From NCBI RefSeq assembly GCF_033343995.1, contig NZ_CP137573.1, forward strand, positions 5,923,001 through 5,987,000: a stretch of 64,000 nucleotides of DNA. The letters are read 5' to 3'. Below, one piece after another: positions 46,879-56,708 of the stretch; within the stretch, counting starts at the first letter, position 1, and each line of letters opens with the position of its first letter. The notes beneath the pieces were generated by a model. It saw nothing but the letters and a program-made list of their open reading frames with translations, searched no databases and was not told the origin of the DNA. The position numbers and the translations under genes were made by a program. Source of the stretch: Streptomyces sp. HUAS YS2. GTDB taxonomy: Bacteria > Actinomycetota > Actinomycetes > Streptomycetales > Streptomycetaceae.

Positions 46879-48282
46879 TCAGCGGATCCGGTGCTCCGTC
46901 CAGAACGGGCCGAGGTCCCGCGCCGTCGCCGCCTGGGCCGCGCGCTTGAAGTCAGCGGTCGTGGCGACACCCAGCCAGTGGTCGCGCACGTAGCCGCGCA
47001 TCATGCGTGCCATCGCCGGGCCGCCCAGGACGCGTTCCAGGTCGTGCAGGGCGCACGCGCCGCGCATGTAGACGACCCTGACGAACTCCGAGCGCCGGCC
47101 GTCCGCGTAGTAGCCCATGGCCCGGGTGAGCGCGGCCGTGTCGCTGGGCCACGCGCCCTGGTCCTCCCAGCAGGTCGCGTTGTCCTCCCCGTAGTACAGC
47201 TGGTTGGCGTACTGGGCGAAGGACTCGTCCAGCCAGGGCGACGCGAACTGGTCGTTGCCGACGATGCCGTAGAACCACTGGTGGGCGATCTCGTGCACGA
47301 CCGCGGAACCCTCGGGTTCGGTCCACAGCAGGACGAGGCCGGGGAACTCCATGTTGCCGAAGTCGTCGAGGTTGTCGCTCATGACGAGGTCGAGCTCGCC
47401 GTACGGATAGCGGCCGAACCGCTTCCCGAACGCGTCGACCGAGCCGACGGCGTTCTTCAGGTCGAGCGCGACGCCCTCGGCGGGGGTGGCGGCGGTCCAG
47501 TACGCGTTGAGTCGTACGCCGCCGGGCGAGGTCACCGACTTCGTACGGAACGGGCCAGCCGCCCAGGCGAAGTCCCTCACCCCGCGCGCGACACTCGTGC
47601 TCACCGTGCGGCCCTGCGCGCCCGGACGCCGGGTCGTGGTCCCCGTCGCGGGGACCACCAGAGCGCTCGGGTGGTCGAGCACGACCCGGAAGTCACCGGC
47701 CAGGGTGTGGAAGCTCTCGCCGAAGCCGACGTCCGGGTCGAGGTGCCTGCCCTGTGCGTCGCGCACGGACAGCAGCGGCAGCGCGTTGCCGAGGTAGCGG
47801 TGCGCGCCGTCCCGGCCGAAGCGGTGCACGCGGTCCGGGACGGTGATCGCGACGTCGAAGGAGACCCTCGCCCGCGCCCCGTACGGCAGCGGCTCGGGCA
47901 GGTCGATCCGCAGCGCGGTGCAGCCGACGGTGAGGGGCCGCGGGGTGCCGCCGGCGACCTTGCTCACGCGCACCGGGGACGGCGCACCCGGGGCGCCGCA
48001 GCCGTCGGTGCCGTTGCCCCACAGCCGGACGTCGATCGAACGCAGCGGCGTACGGGCGGCGTTGCGGAACGACACGGTCTGCCGGCCGGTCCAGTGCGAG
48101 CCGTCGGCGTCGGAGCGCAGCGCCACGTCGTACGAGGGCCGGTCCGGTGTCGCCGCGACCGGTGCCGCCTCCCGCACCTCCCGGGCGTCCCGCGCGTCCC
48201 GTGCCGCGGCCGTCTGCGGGAGGAGCAGCAGGAGCGCCGCGAGGGCGGGCAGCAGCGCCCGTCCGTACCTGAGAGTGGTCAT
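46879..48282 (-). CDS. Secreted M1-family metallopeptidase
   Basis: A 467-aa aminopeptidase-like protein. It has a signal peptide (residues 1-27, GRALLPALAALLLLLPQTAAA) and an N-terminal beta-rich domain (SYDVALRSDADGSHWTGRQTVSF). The zinc motif is SAVVHEIAHQWFYGIVGND followed by WLDESFAQYANQ (HExxH-x18-E). FGNMEFPGLVLL takes the place of the GxMEN exopeptidase motif, an altered version of the canonical GAMEN, so aminopeptidase activity is likely but not certain. ATG 48282 was chosen; the frame is open upstream but covers the VOC gene. It is convergent with the VWA gene. Confidence 0.88.
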   Translation of the reverse strand: MTTLRYGRALLPALAALLLLLPQTAAARDARDAREVREAAPVAATPDRPSYDVALRSDADGSHWTGRQTVSFRNAARTPLRSIDVRLWGNGTDGCGAPGAPSPVRVSKVAGGTPRPLTVGCTALRIDLPEPLPYGARARVSFDVAITVPDRVHRFGRDGAHRYLGNALPLLSVRDAQGRHLDPDVGFGESFHTLAGDFRVVLDHPSALVVPATGTTTRRPGAQGRTVSTSVARGVRDFAWAAGPFRTKSVTSPGGVRLNAYWTAATPAEGVALDLKNAVGSVDAFGKRFGRYPYGELDLVMSDNLDDFGNMEFPGLVLLWTEPEGSAVVHEIAHQWFYGIVGNDQFASPWLDESFAQYANQLYYGEDNATCWEDQGAWPSDTAALTRAMGYYADGRRSEFVRVVYMRGACALHDLERVLGGPAMARMMRGYVRDHWLGVATTADFKRAAQAATARDLGPFWTEHRIR

Positions 48283-48397
48283 GACAAGCACGCTAGAACG
48301 CCCGTACGTCCGGACGGGGGTGTTCCGGGGCGTTCCTCGGCGCTCCGGCGCGTAAATCGTTCGCCGGGGCGCGGACGGGTCGGGAACACTGGCCGGC

Positions 48398-48772
48398 ATG
48401 GCATCTCTCGTGAGGCACGTGACCTTCGACTGCTCCGACGCGTACGCGCAGGCCGTCTTCTGGGCGGAGGTGGTGGGCGGCAGGGTCTCCGACGAGGACG
48501 CCCCCGGAGACCCCGAGGCGCTGGTGGAGTACGAGGGCACCGGCATCCTGTTCGTGACCGTGCCCGAGGGCAAGAGCGTCAAGAACCGCGTCCACTTCGA
48601 CCTCCAGCCGCAGGACCGCACCCGTGACGAGGAGGTCGAGCGGCTCCTGAAGCTCGGCGCGACGCTGGTCGGCGACCATCGCCGTGAGGACGGCACGGGC
48701 TGGGCGACCCTCGCGGACCCGGAGGGCAACGAGTTCTGCGTGGAGCGCAGCGCGGGCGAGCGGTCAGAGTAA
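48398..48772 (+). CDS. VOC (glyoxalase/bleomycin-resistance) family protein
   Basis: A 124-aa single VOC module: LVRHVTFDCSDAYAQAVFWAEVVGGRV, FVTVPEGKSVKNRVHFDLQPQD and WATLADPEGNEFCVE. The His in RHVTFD, the His in RVHFDL and the Glu in NEFCVE are the usual metal-ligand positions. Small Streptomyces relatives are widespread and of unknown substrate. It is followed 42 bp later by the PPOX-like gene on the same strand. Confidence 0.85.
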   Translation: MASLVRHVTFDCSDAYAQAVFWAEVVGGRVSDEDAPGDPEALVEYEGTGILFVTVPEGKSVKNRVHFDLQPQDRTRDEEVERLLKLGATLVGDHRREDGTGWATLADPEGNEFCVERSAGERSE

Positions 48773-48814
48773 TCCGGACAGAAGACGTCGGGTATCCAGG
48801 GTTTCATAGGAGCC

Positions 48815-49285
48815 ATGACCACCACCTGGGCAGACTTCCAGCAGGCCGAGCCGGACCTCGCCGCGACCGTGCGCGAGCGTTTCGGGAAGTACACGCACCA
48901 CGTCCTCGCGACCCTCCGCAAGGACGGCTCGCCCCGGCTGACCGGCCTGGAGGCGAAGTTCCCGCTCGACGAGCTCGTCCTCACGATGATGCCCGACTCC
49001 CGCAAGGCGCAGGACCTGCTGCGCGACCCGCGCTTCTCGCTGCTCGCCAACCCGGGCGAGGGCGCGGAGATGGGCGGCGGCGACGTCCGGGTCTCCGGCC
49101 GGGCGATCGAGGCCACCGACCAGGAGACCCTGGACCGCTTCGCGAAGGCGATCGGCGCGCCGCTCCCGTTCCACCTGTTCCGCCTCGACCTGACGGAGGT
49201 GGTCCGCACGACCGTCGAGAACGACGAACTCGTCGTCCGAACCTGGCACCCGGGCCGCCCCGTCCGCACGATCCGCCGCACCTGA
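48815..49285 (+). CDS. Pyridoxamine 5'-phosphate oxidase-like (flavin/F420-binding) protein
   Basis: A 156-aa split-barrel protein. VLATLRKDGSPRLTGLEAKF is the strand pair and flavin-binding motif of the PPOX/FDOR group, followed by LTMMPDSRKAQDLLRDPRFSLLANP and GDVRVSGRAIEATD. In actinobacteria many such proteins use F420. The true cofactor and substrate cannot be read from sequence. It probably forms a two-gene unit with the VOC gene. Confidence 0.82.
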   Translation: MTTTWADFQQAEPDLAATVRERFGKYTHHVLATLRKDGSPRLTGLEAKFPLDELVLTMMPDSRKAQDLLRDPRFSLLANPGEGAEMGGGDVRVSGRAIEATDQETLDRFAKAIGAPLPFHLFRLDLTEVVRTTVENDELVVRTWHPGRPVRTIRRT

Positions 49286-49318
49286 GGCGACGCGGCGCCG
49301 CCGGTCGGCGTGCGGCGG

Positions 49319-49807
49319 TCAGTCGTCGTCGTACGCCCTGCGGTACCACCACGGCTCCCGCATGCCCTGCCGGCCGTCCCACCGGTCCGGCCGGGGGTCC
49401 GGGTTCGGCAGCGTTCGGCGGAGGAACGCGGCGTCGAGCGGCCCGAGCAGCCGGCGCAGCTCGGCACGCGGCCGCGCCGGGAGGGCGAGCATGACCGCTT
49501 CCAGCGCGTCGCGGACCTCCGCGACGTCGTCGTAGGCGCAGCCCGGGCAGGCCGGACAGTCGGACCGGGTCAGCAGGAGCCGGGAGCCCGGCCGGGACAG
49601 GAAGCGGCGGTACGCGGCGAGGCACTCGGCGGTCCGGCCCGGCGCCAGGTGGTAGTCGGGCCCGGTCCGTTCCGCGATCCGGATCGCGGAACTGGTGGCA
49701 ACCGAGAGCCGGTCGATGGGCGGGTGCAGCTCCTCCACCCATCGCCGGATCGGGGGGCCTGCAGTCTTTCTCAGGGCGCGGAGCGCGCCGGGACGGTTAC
49801 GCCCCAT
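49319..49807 (-). CDS. Hypothetical protein with CPACPGC cysteine motif
   Basis: A 162-aa soluble protein of unknown family. Its only striking motif is SDCPACPGCAYDDVAEV, three cysteines at CxxCxxC spacing that could bind zinc. It is otherwise Arg/Leu/Pro-rich with helices around DALEAVMLALPARPRAELRRLL. The start at ATG 49807 overlaps the 3' end of fadE32 by 37 bp on the same strand, so a later start is possible. I assign no function. Confidence 0.6.
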   Translation of the reverse strand: MGRNRPGALRALRKTAGPPIRRWVEELHPPIDRLSVATSSAIRIAERTGPDYHLAPGRTAECLAAYRRFLSRPGSRLLLTRSDCPACPGCAYDDVAEVRDALEAVMLALPARPRAELRRLLGPLDAAFLRRTLPNPDPRPDRWDGRQGMREPWWYRRAYDDD

Positions 49808-50835
49808 ACGCCTTTCGGCAGTGGACCGTCATGCGGGTCATCATGCCTCCGAAGCGGCGCGGCCGCCAGGACGATCGCGCGGCACTCCGCCGGGGTGCCC
49901 CAGGTGTCGCGGAGGGGGCGGGCCTTGCGGAGCCAGAGGGAGAGGTCGAGCTCCTCGGTGTAGCCGATCGCGCCGTGCAGTTGGAGCGCGGCGCGGGCGG
50001 CGGCGTACGCGGCCTCGCCGGCCGTCACCTTGGCCGCCGCCACGTCCGCGTCGGTCATCGTGAGCGCCGCGCCGTGCAGCAGCGGCCGGGCGAACTCGAG
50101 GCCGATCAGCACGTCCGCGAGCCGGTGCCGGACCGCCTGAAAGGACCCCACCGGCACGCCGAACTGGGTGCGCTGCTTCGTGTACGCGACCGTCCGGTCC
50201 AGCAGTGCCCGCCCGAGCCCCAGGCACTGCGCGGCCGTGGCCAGCGCCGCCCACCGGCGGGCCCGTTCCGCGGCCGCCACCACGGCGGGCCCGGCCGCGA
50301 GCAGCTCGCCGCCCTCCTCGGGTCGCGCGAGCCGCCGAGCCGGATCGGCGGACTCCCGTACCGCCCCGTGGCCGGGCGCGAGCAGGAGCCGGTCCCCGTC
50401 GACGACGAGGACCACGTCGGCGAGATCGGCGTCGGCGGCGTACGGCCCGGGACCCGCACACAGCGTGGCGACCGTCTCGCCCGCCGCCAGGGCCGGGAGC
50501 AGGCGTTTCGCCGGGGCATCCGTGCCCGCCTCCGCCAGCGCGGACAGCAGCGCGGCCGACGCGACCGTCTCCGCGAACGGGCCCGGGGCCGCGTGGCGCC
50601 CCAGCTCCTCGAAGGCGACGGCCGTCTCCACCGGGAGCGGGCCCATGCCCTCGTACTCCTCCGGGACCGCGAGCGCGAACACGCCCGCCTCCGCGAGCCG
50701 CGCCCACAGCGCCCGGGCCGGCCCGGCGTCGCCGCCGGCCCGCGCGCGGATCGCCGCCGGGGTGTCCGCGGCGGTGAGCATCGCGTCCAGCGAGCGGCCG
50801 AAGTCCCGCTGTTCGTCGGTGAGCAGGAATCCCAT
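49771..50835 (-). CDS. fadE32: Acyl-CoA dehydrogenase subunit, FadE32-like
   Basis: A 354-aa short ACAD beginning GFLLTDEQRDFGRSLDAMLTAADTPAAIRA and VFALAVPEEYEGMGPLPVETAVAFEELGRHAAPGPFAE, as in FadE32 of the KstR2 regulon. The C-terminal half has YTKQRTQFGVPVGSFQAVRHRLADVLIG and LQLHGAIGYTEELDLSLWLRKA. It starts one base before the end of the FadE31-like gene (TGATG), which fits an obligate heteromer: mycobacterial FadE31-FadE32 is an alpha2beta2 enzyme. Last gene of the minus-strand ECH-fadE31-fadE32 operon. Confidence 0.78.
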   Translation of the reverse strand: MGFLLTDEQRDFGRSLDAMLTAADTPAAIRARAGGDAGPARALWARLAEAGVFALAVPEEYEGMGPLPVETAVAFEELGRHAAPGPFAETVASAALLSALAEAGTDAPAKRLLPALAAGETVATLCAGPGPYAADADLADVVLVVDGDRLLLAPGHGAVRESADPARRLARPEEGGELLAAGPAVVAAAERARRWAALATAAQCLGLGRALLDRTVAYTKQRTQFGVPVGSFQAVRHRLADVLIGLEFARPLLHGAALTMTDADVAAAKVTAGEAAYAAARAALQLHGAIGYTEELDLSLWLRKARPLRDTWGTPAECRAIVLAAAPLRRHDDPHDGPLPKGVWGVTVPARSAP

Positions 50836-51980
50836 CAGCGGCGGCCCTTCGGGAGGCCGAGCAGGCGCTCGGCGATGATGTCGCGCTGGATCTCGTTCGT
50901 ACCGGCGTAGATCGGGCCGGCGAGGGAGAAGACATGGCCCTCCGCCCATTCCCCGTCGGCGAGTTCGCCGTCCGGGCCGAGCAGGTCGAGCGCCGTCTCG
51001 TGCAGGGCGATGTCGAACTCGGACCAGAACACCTTGTTCAGGCTGGACTCCGCGCCGATGGTCGCGCCCCCGGCGAACCGCGCCGCGCCCGCCGCCGTGA
51101 ACAACTCGTACGCCCGCGCGCCGATCACCGCGTCCGCGACCCGGTCCCGCAGCGCGGTGTCCCCGGGATCGCCCTGCTCGTGCCAGAGCCGTACGAGACG
51201 GTCGGCGGCGGCCAGGAAGCGACCGGGGGAGCGGAGCATCAGCCCGCGCTCGTTGCCGGTCGTCGACATCGCGATCCGCCAGCCCTGCCCCGGCTCGCCG
51301 ATCACGTCCGCGTCGGGCACGAAGACCCGGTCGAGGAAGAGCTCGGCGAACGCAGGCTTGCCGTCCAGCCGGCCGATCGGCCGGACCGTCACGCCGGGCG
51401 CCCGCAGGTCGAACATCAGGTACGTCAGGCCCTGGTGGGGCTTCGGGGCCTCCGGGTCGGTGCGGAAGATGCCGAACGCGCGGTCCGCGAAGGCGGCCCG
51501 CGAGGACCAGGTCTTCTGCCCGGACAGCAGCCAGCCGCCGTCCGTCCGTACCGCCCTGGACTTCAGCGACGCGAGGTCCGAGCCGGCCTCCGGCTCCGAC
51601 CAGGCCTGCGCCCAGACCACCTCGCCGGTCGCCATGGACGGCAGGACCCGGGCCCGCTGTTCCTCGGTGGCATGGTCGAACAGGGTGGGGGCGAGCAGGT
51701 TGATGCCGTTCTGCGAGACCCGTCCGGGCGCGCCCGCCGCCCAGTACTCCTCCTCGAAGGCCAGCCAGTGGAAGATGTCGACGCCCCGGCCGCCGTACTC
51801 CTCCGGCCAGGAGACCACCGACCAGCGGGCGGCGGCCAGTTCGGCCTCCCACTTCCGGTGCGCGGCGAAGCCCTCGCCGGTCTCCAGGGACGGCAGCGGC
51901 TCGGCGGGTACGTGCGCCCGCAGCCACTCCCGGGCCTCGGCCCGGAAGTCTCGTATCGACGCGCTCTCGTGAAGGTCCAT
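50835..51980 (-). CDS. fadE31: Acyl-CoA dehydrogenase, FadE31-like
   Basis: A 381-aa ACAD. The N-terminus (FRAEAREWLRAHVPAEPLPS, then WSVVSWPEEYGGRG), WAQAWSEPEAGSDLASLKSRAVR, GQKTWSSRAAFADRAFG, LMFDLRAPGVTVRPIGRL and YAGTNEIQRDIIAERLLGLPKG closely follow mycobacterial FadE31. That enzyme acts in C/D-ring degradation as a heteromer with FadE32 or FadE33. It meets the enoyl-CoA hydratase gene at a one-base overlap and is followed by fadE32 in the same way. Confidence 0.82.
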   Translation of the reverse strand: MDLHESASIRDFRAEAREWLRAHVPAEPLPSLETGEGFAAHRKWEAELAAARWSVVSWPEEYGGRGVDIFHWLAFEEEYWAAGAPGRVSQNGINLLAPTLFDHATEEQRARVLPSMATGEVVWAQAWSEPEAGSDLASLKSRAVRTDGGWLLSGQKTWSSRAAFADRAFGIFRTDPEAPKPHQGLTYLMFDLRAPGVTVRPIGRLDGKPAFAELFLDRVFVPDADVIGEPGQGWRIAMSTTGNERGLMLRSPGRFLAAADRLVRLWHEQGDPGDTALRDRVADAVIGARAYELFTAAGAARFAGGATIGAESSLNKVFWSEFDIALHETALDLLGPDGELADGEWAEGHVFSLAGPIYAGTNEIQRDIIAERLLGLPKGRR

Positions 51981-52867
51981 CAGACTGTCGCCTTCCGCTT
52001 CATCGCGGCCACGTCCATGCCGCCCAGCGAGTCCGCCGCCGTCTCGGCGTTGTGCGCGTGGGCCAGGTGGTGCAGGCCGAAGACCGAGTCCATGCCGGCG
52101 TGCAGCCCCTGGAGGTCCTCGGCCTGGTTGACCGCGCGCTTGGTGAGCGCCAGGCCCATCCGCGGCATCTCGGCGATCCGCAGCGCCAACTCGTCCACCG
52201 AAGCGGCCAGTTCGTCGCGCGGGACGACCCGGTTCACCATGCCGAGCTCGTAGGCCCGCCGGGCCGGCATCCGGTCCCCGGTGTAGAGGAACTCCTTCGC
52301 GATCCGCGGCGGCATCGCCCACGGGTGCGCGAAGTACTCCACGCCCGGGATGCCCATCCGCACCACCGGGTCCGCGAAAAACGCGTCCTCGCTCGCCACG
52401 ATCAGGTCGCAGACCCAGGCGAGCATCAGCCCGCCCGCCACGCACGCGCCCTGGACCGCGGCGATCACGGGCTTCGGCAGCTCTCGCCAGCGCCGGCACA
52501 TGCCCAGGTACACCTCCGACTCGCGGGCGAAGCGCGCCTCCGCGCCCCGCTTGTCGGAGTGGTCCCACCAGAGCCCGGCGCGCCGTTCGAAGGGCAGGTG
52601 CGCGTCGCGCTCGGGGGTGCCGATGTCGTGTCCCGCGGAGAAGTGGTCCCCGGCGCCGGCCAGAACCACGACCTTCACCTCGGGGTCGTCGGCCGCCCGG
52701 TAGAAGGCCTCGTCCAGGGCGTAGGTCATCGCGGAGTTCTGGGCGTTGCGGTAGCGGGGCCGGTTCATGGTGACGTACGCGACGGGGCCTCGGCGTTCGT
52801 ACCGGACGGGCGGTGCCTGCGCCTCGGGGGCGTCGGGCGCGGTGGGGTCGACGGGAGCCTGGGTCAT
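51980..52867 (-). CDS. Enoyl-CoA hydratase/isomerase family protein
   Basis: A 295-aa crotonase. I chose ATG 52867 because GGAAGG lies 9 nt upstream, whereas ATG 52876 directly abuts it. It shows VAYVTMNRPRYRNAQN, the oxyanion-hole pairs LAGAGDHFSAGHDIG and VQGACVAGGLMLAWVCDLIVA, and PGVEYFAHPWAMPPRIAKEFL. The insert WWDHSDKRG is unusual. Probably hydrates the double bond made by the adjacent acyl-CoA dehydrogenases in HIP-CoA breakdown. It leads the ECH-fadE31-fadE32 operon, divergent from fadE30 across a KstR2-type operator. Confidence 0.85.
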   Translation of the reverse strand: MTQAPVDPTAPDAPEAQAPPVRYERRGPVAYVTMNRPRYRNAQNSAMTYALDEAFYRAADDPEVKVVVLAGAGDHFSAGHDIGTPERDAHLPFERRAGLWWDHSDKRGAEARFARESEVYLGMCRRWRELPKPVIAAVQGACVAGGLMLAWVCDLIVASEDAFFADPVVRMGIPGVEYFAHPWAMPPRIAKEFLYTGDRMPARRAYELGMVNRVVPRDELAASVDELALRIAEMPRMGLALTKRAVNQAEDLQGLHAGMDSVFGLHHLAHAHNAETAADSLGGMDVAAMKRKATV

Positions 52868-52881
52868 TCCGAGCATCCTTC

Positions 52882-52901
52882 CCTAACAAGTGTTTGGTAG
52901 G
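52882..52901. promoter_or_regulatory. KstR2-type operator in the ECH/fadE30 divergent promoter
   Basis: CCTAACAAGTGTTTGGTAGG is an imperfect palindrome. Its core AACAAGTGTTTGGT (52885-52898) fits the published KstR2 motif AnCAAGnnCTTGnT with a single mismatch. The same element recurs at 63828-63847, and a KstR2-like repressor is encoded 2 kb away. One site can control both divergent operons. Confidence 0.78.
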
Positions 52902-52914
52902 TTAACGTACGGCC

Positions 52915-54057
52915 ATGAGCACCGTCGAGGAGTTCCGCACCGAGGTCCGCGACTGGCTACGGGCCCACCTCACCGGCGAGTTCGCCGCCCTGAAGGGACG
53001 CGGCGGGCCCGGCCGGGAACACGAGGCGTTCGCCGAACGCCTCGCCTGGGAACGCCACATGGCCGCCCACGGCTGGACCTGCGTCGGCTGGCCCGAGCAG
53101 TACGGCGGGCGCGGCGCGAGCATCGAGCAGCAGATCGCGTTCCACGAGGAGTACGCGCTCGCCGACGCCCCCGCCCGCGTCAACCACATCGGCGAGCAGC
53201 TGCTCGGCCCGACCCTGATCGAGCACGGCACCGAGGAGCAGAAGGCCCGCTTCCTGCCCCCGATCCGGGCCGTCGAGGAACTCTGGTGCCAGGGCTACAG
53301 CGAGCCCGACGCCGGCTCCGACCTGGCGAACGTCCGCACCCGGGCGGTGCGGGAGGGCGACGAGTGGGTCGTCACCGGACAGAAGATCTGGACCTCGCTC
53401 GCCCACGAGTCCCAGTGGTGCTTCGTCGTCGCCCGCACGGAGGCGCCGGGTGCGCGGCGGCACAGCGGGCTCTCGTACCTGCTCGTCCCGCTCGACCGGC
53501 CCGGCGTCGAGATCCGGCCCATCGTGCAGCTCACCGGGACCAGAGAGTTCAACGAGGTCTTCTTCGACGGCGCCCGCACCCCCGCCTCCCACGTCGTCGG
53601 CGCGCCCGGCGACGGCTGGCGGATCGCCATGGCCACCCTCGGCTACGAGCGCGGCGTCTCCACGCTCGGCCAGCAGGTCGGCTTCCGACGCGAATGGGAG
53701 GGCCTGGCGGAACTGGCCCGGCGCAACGGCACTCTCGCCGACCCGTTGATCCGTGACCGGCTGGTCCAGGCGTGGATCGGCCTGGAGACCCTGCGGGCCA
53801 CCGCGCTGCGCGGCGACGTGGACGCCTCCACCGCCAAGCTCGCCTGGTCCCACTGGCACCGCGACCTCGGCGAACTCGCCATGGACGTGTGCGGGGCCGC
53901 GTCGACCCTCGCCGCCGGAGCACCGTACGAACTCGACGACTGGCAGCGGCTGTTCCTCTTCTCCCGCGCCGACACCGTCTACGCCGGATCCAGCGAGATC
54001 CAGCGGAACATCATCGCCGAGCGGGTGCTCGGCCTGCCGAAGGAGGCGCGCGCATGA
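52915..54057 (+). CDS. fadE30: Acyl-CoA dehydrogenase FadE30
   Basis: A 380-aa ACAD, very similar to mycobacterial FadE30 over its whole length: VEEFRTEVRDWLRAHLTGEF, GPGREHEAFAERLAW, WPEQYGGRGASIEQQ, CQGYSEPDAGSDLANVRTRA, GQKIWTSLAHESQWCFVVAR, TGTREFNEVFFDGARTP, ERGVSTLGQQ and AGSSEIQRNIIAERVLGLPKE. FadE30 is needed after HIP-CoA formation, acting on the propionyl side chain of the 5-hydroxy indanone intermediate. ATG 52915 lies 14 bp past a KstR2-type operator. It overlaps ipdF by 4 bp. Confidence 0.88.
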   Translation: MSTVEEFRTEVRDWLRAHLTGEFAALKGRGGPGREHEAFAERLAWERHMAAHGWTCVGWPEQYGGRGASIEQQIAFHEEYALADAPARVNHIGEQLLGPTLIEHGTEEQKARFLPPIRAVEELWCQGYSEPDAGSDLANVRTRAVREGDEWVVTGQKIWTSLAHESQWCFVVARTEAPGARRHSGLSYLLVPLDRPGVEIRPIVQLTGTREFNEVFFDGARTPASHVVGAPGDGWRIAMATLGYERGVSTLGQQVGFRREWEGLAELARRNGTLADPLIRDRLVQAWIGLETLRATALRGDVDASTAKLAWSHWHRDLGELAMDVCGAASTLAAGAPYELDDWQRLFLFSRADTVYAGSSEIQRNIIAERVLGLPKEARA

Positions 54058-54839
54058 CCGCAGTCCCGCCGTACGTCCCGGGCCACGCCCTGCTGGACGG
54101 CCGTACCGCCGTCATCACGGCTGCCGCGGGCGCCGGCATCGGCGGGGCCACCGCCCGCAGGTTCCTGGAGGAGGGTGCGCGGGTCCTCGTCAGCGACGCC
54201 CACGCCCGCCGCCTGAAAGAGACGGAAGAGGCGCTGGCGGAGGAGTTCGGTGCGGAGCGCATCTCGTCCCTCCCCTGCGACGTCACCGACGAGGAGCAGG
54301 TGGCGGCGCTGTTCGCGGAGGCGGTACGGCTGCACGGCCGGCTCGACGTCGTCGTCAACAACGCCGGCCTCGGCGGCACCGCGGCCCTCGTCGACATGAC
54401 CGACGAGCAGTGGACCCGGGTCCTCGACGTCACCCTGAACGGCACCTTCCGCTGTACCAGGGCGGCGCTGAGGCACTTCAAGGAGGTTGGCGGCGGCGGG
54501 GTCGTGGTCAACAACGCCTCCGTCGTCGGCTGGCGCGCCCAGGCCGGCCAGGCCCACTACGCCGCCGCCAAGGCGGGCGTGATGGCGCTGACCCGGTGCG
54601 CGGCGGTGGAGGCGGCGGAGTACGGCGTCCGCGTCAACGCGGTCTCGCCCAGCCTCGCCATGCACCCCCACCTGGTGAAGGTCACCTCGGCCGAGCTGCT
54701 CGCCGAACTCACCGAACGGGAGGCGTTCGGCCGGTACGCCGAGCCCTGGGAGATCGCCAACGTGATCGTCTTCCTGGCCAGTGGCTACTCGTCCTACATG
54801 ACCGGCGAGACCGTCTCGGTCAGCAGCCAGCGGGCGTAG
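54054..54839 (+). CDS. ipdF: SDR dehydrogenase IpdF (HIP catabolism)
   Basis: A 261-aa SDR. GHALLDGRTAVITAAAGAGIGGATARR, LDVVVNNAGLGGTAALVDMTDEQW, VVNNASVVGWRAQAGQAHYAAAKAGVMALTRC, EAAEYGVRVNAVSPSLA and YSSYMTGETVSVSSQ match mycobacterial IpdF nearly block for block, including its unusual ITAAAGxGIG and NNASVxGWRAQ. IpdF oxidises a ring-hydroxyl intermediate of HIP-CoA beta-oxidation. It is translationally coupled to fadE30 and is followed 25 bp later by kstR2. Confidence 0.88.
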   Translation: MTAVPPYVPGHALLDGRTAVITAAAGAGIGGATARRFLEEGARVLVSDAHARRLKETEEALAEEFGAERISSLPCDVTDEEQVAALFAEAVRLHGRLDVVVNNAGLGGTAALVDMTDEQWTRVLDVTLNGTFRCTRAALRHFKEVGGGGVVVNNASVVGWRAQAGQAHYAAAKAGVMALTRCAAVEAAEYGVRVNAVSPSLAMHPHLVKVTSAELLAELTEREAFGRYAEPWEIANVIVFLASGYSSYMTGETVSVSSQRA

Positions 54840-54864
54840 CGGCGAAAGCGACGACAATGAAGCC

Positions 54865-55491
54865 GTGCCTGACAAGAACGCGCCGAACAAGAAGAAGACC
54901 CAGGTGACCGCCACTCCCGAGCGGCGCCGTGAACTCCTGGACACGGCAGCCGAGGTGTTCGCCGCCCAGGGGTACAACGCCACCACCGTCCGCAAGATCG
55001 CCGACGCGGCCGGCATGCTCGCCGGCAGCCTCTACTACCACTTCGATTCCAAGGAATCGATGCTCGACGAGATCCTCTCCACCTTCCTGAACGAGCTGTG
55101 GGAGGGGTACGACGGCGTGCTCGCCGCCGGCCTCGGCCCCAGGGAGACCATCGAGGCCCTCGTCACCGAGTCCTTCCGGGAGATCGACCGGCACCGCGCC
55201 GCCGTCGCCATCTACCAGAAGGAGTCCCGGCACCTGAGCGCCCAGCCCCGCTTCCACTACCTCGCCGACTCGCAGCAGAAGTTCGAGAAGGCGTGGCTCG
55301 GGACGCTGGAGCGCGGGGTCGCCGCGCAGGTCTTCCGGGCGGACCTGGACATCCGGCTCACCTACCGCTTCGTGCGCGACACGGTGTGGGTGGCGGCGTC
55401 CTGGTACCGGCCGGGCGGGCAGCACAGCCCGGAGGAGATCGCCCGTCAGTACCTGTCGATGGTGCTCGACGGCATCGCCGTACGCACATAA
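54865..55491 (+). CDS. kstR2: TetR-family repressor KstR2
   Basis: A 208-aa TetR regulator. The HTH is RRRELLDTAAEVFAAQGYNATTVRKIADAAGMLAGSLYYHFDSKESMLDEIL. The ligand domain contains IYQKESRHLSAQPRFHYLAD, FRADLDIRLTYRFVRDTVWVAASWYRPGG and QYLSMVLDGI, blocks I recognise from M. tuberculosis KstR2, which is released from DNA by HIP-CoA. A Lys-rich leader precedes the HTH; GTG 54904 is an alternative start. It sits in the fadE30-ipdF-kstR2-fadA6 operon and should bind the two operators at 52.9 and 63.8 kb. Confidence 0.87.
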   Translation: MPDKNAPNKKKTQVTATPERRRELLDTAAEVFAAQGYNATTVRKIADAAGMLAGSLYYHFDSKESMLDEILSTFLNELWEGYDGVLAAGLGPRETIEALVTESFREIDRHRAAVAIYQKESRHLSAQPRFHYLADSQQKFEKAWLGTLERGVAAQVFRADLDIRLTYRFVRDTVWVAASWYRPGGQHSPEEIARQYLSMVLDGIAVRT

Positions 55492-55508
55492 CCGATGAAG
55501 GAGTCGTC

Positions 55509-56666
<1,158 letters not shown>

Positions 56667-56708
56667 CGGCTGTAGCGGTGTGGCGGCCGTGCCGGCTGTG
56701 AGTTTCGT

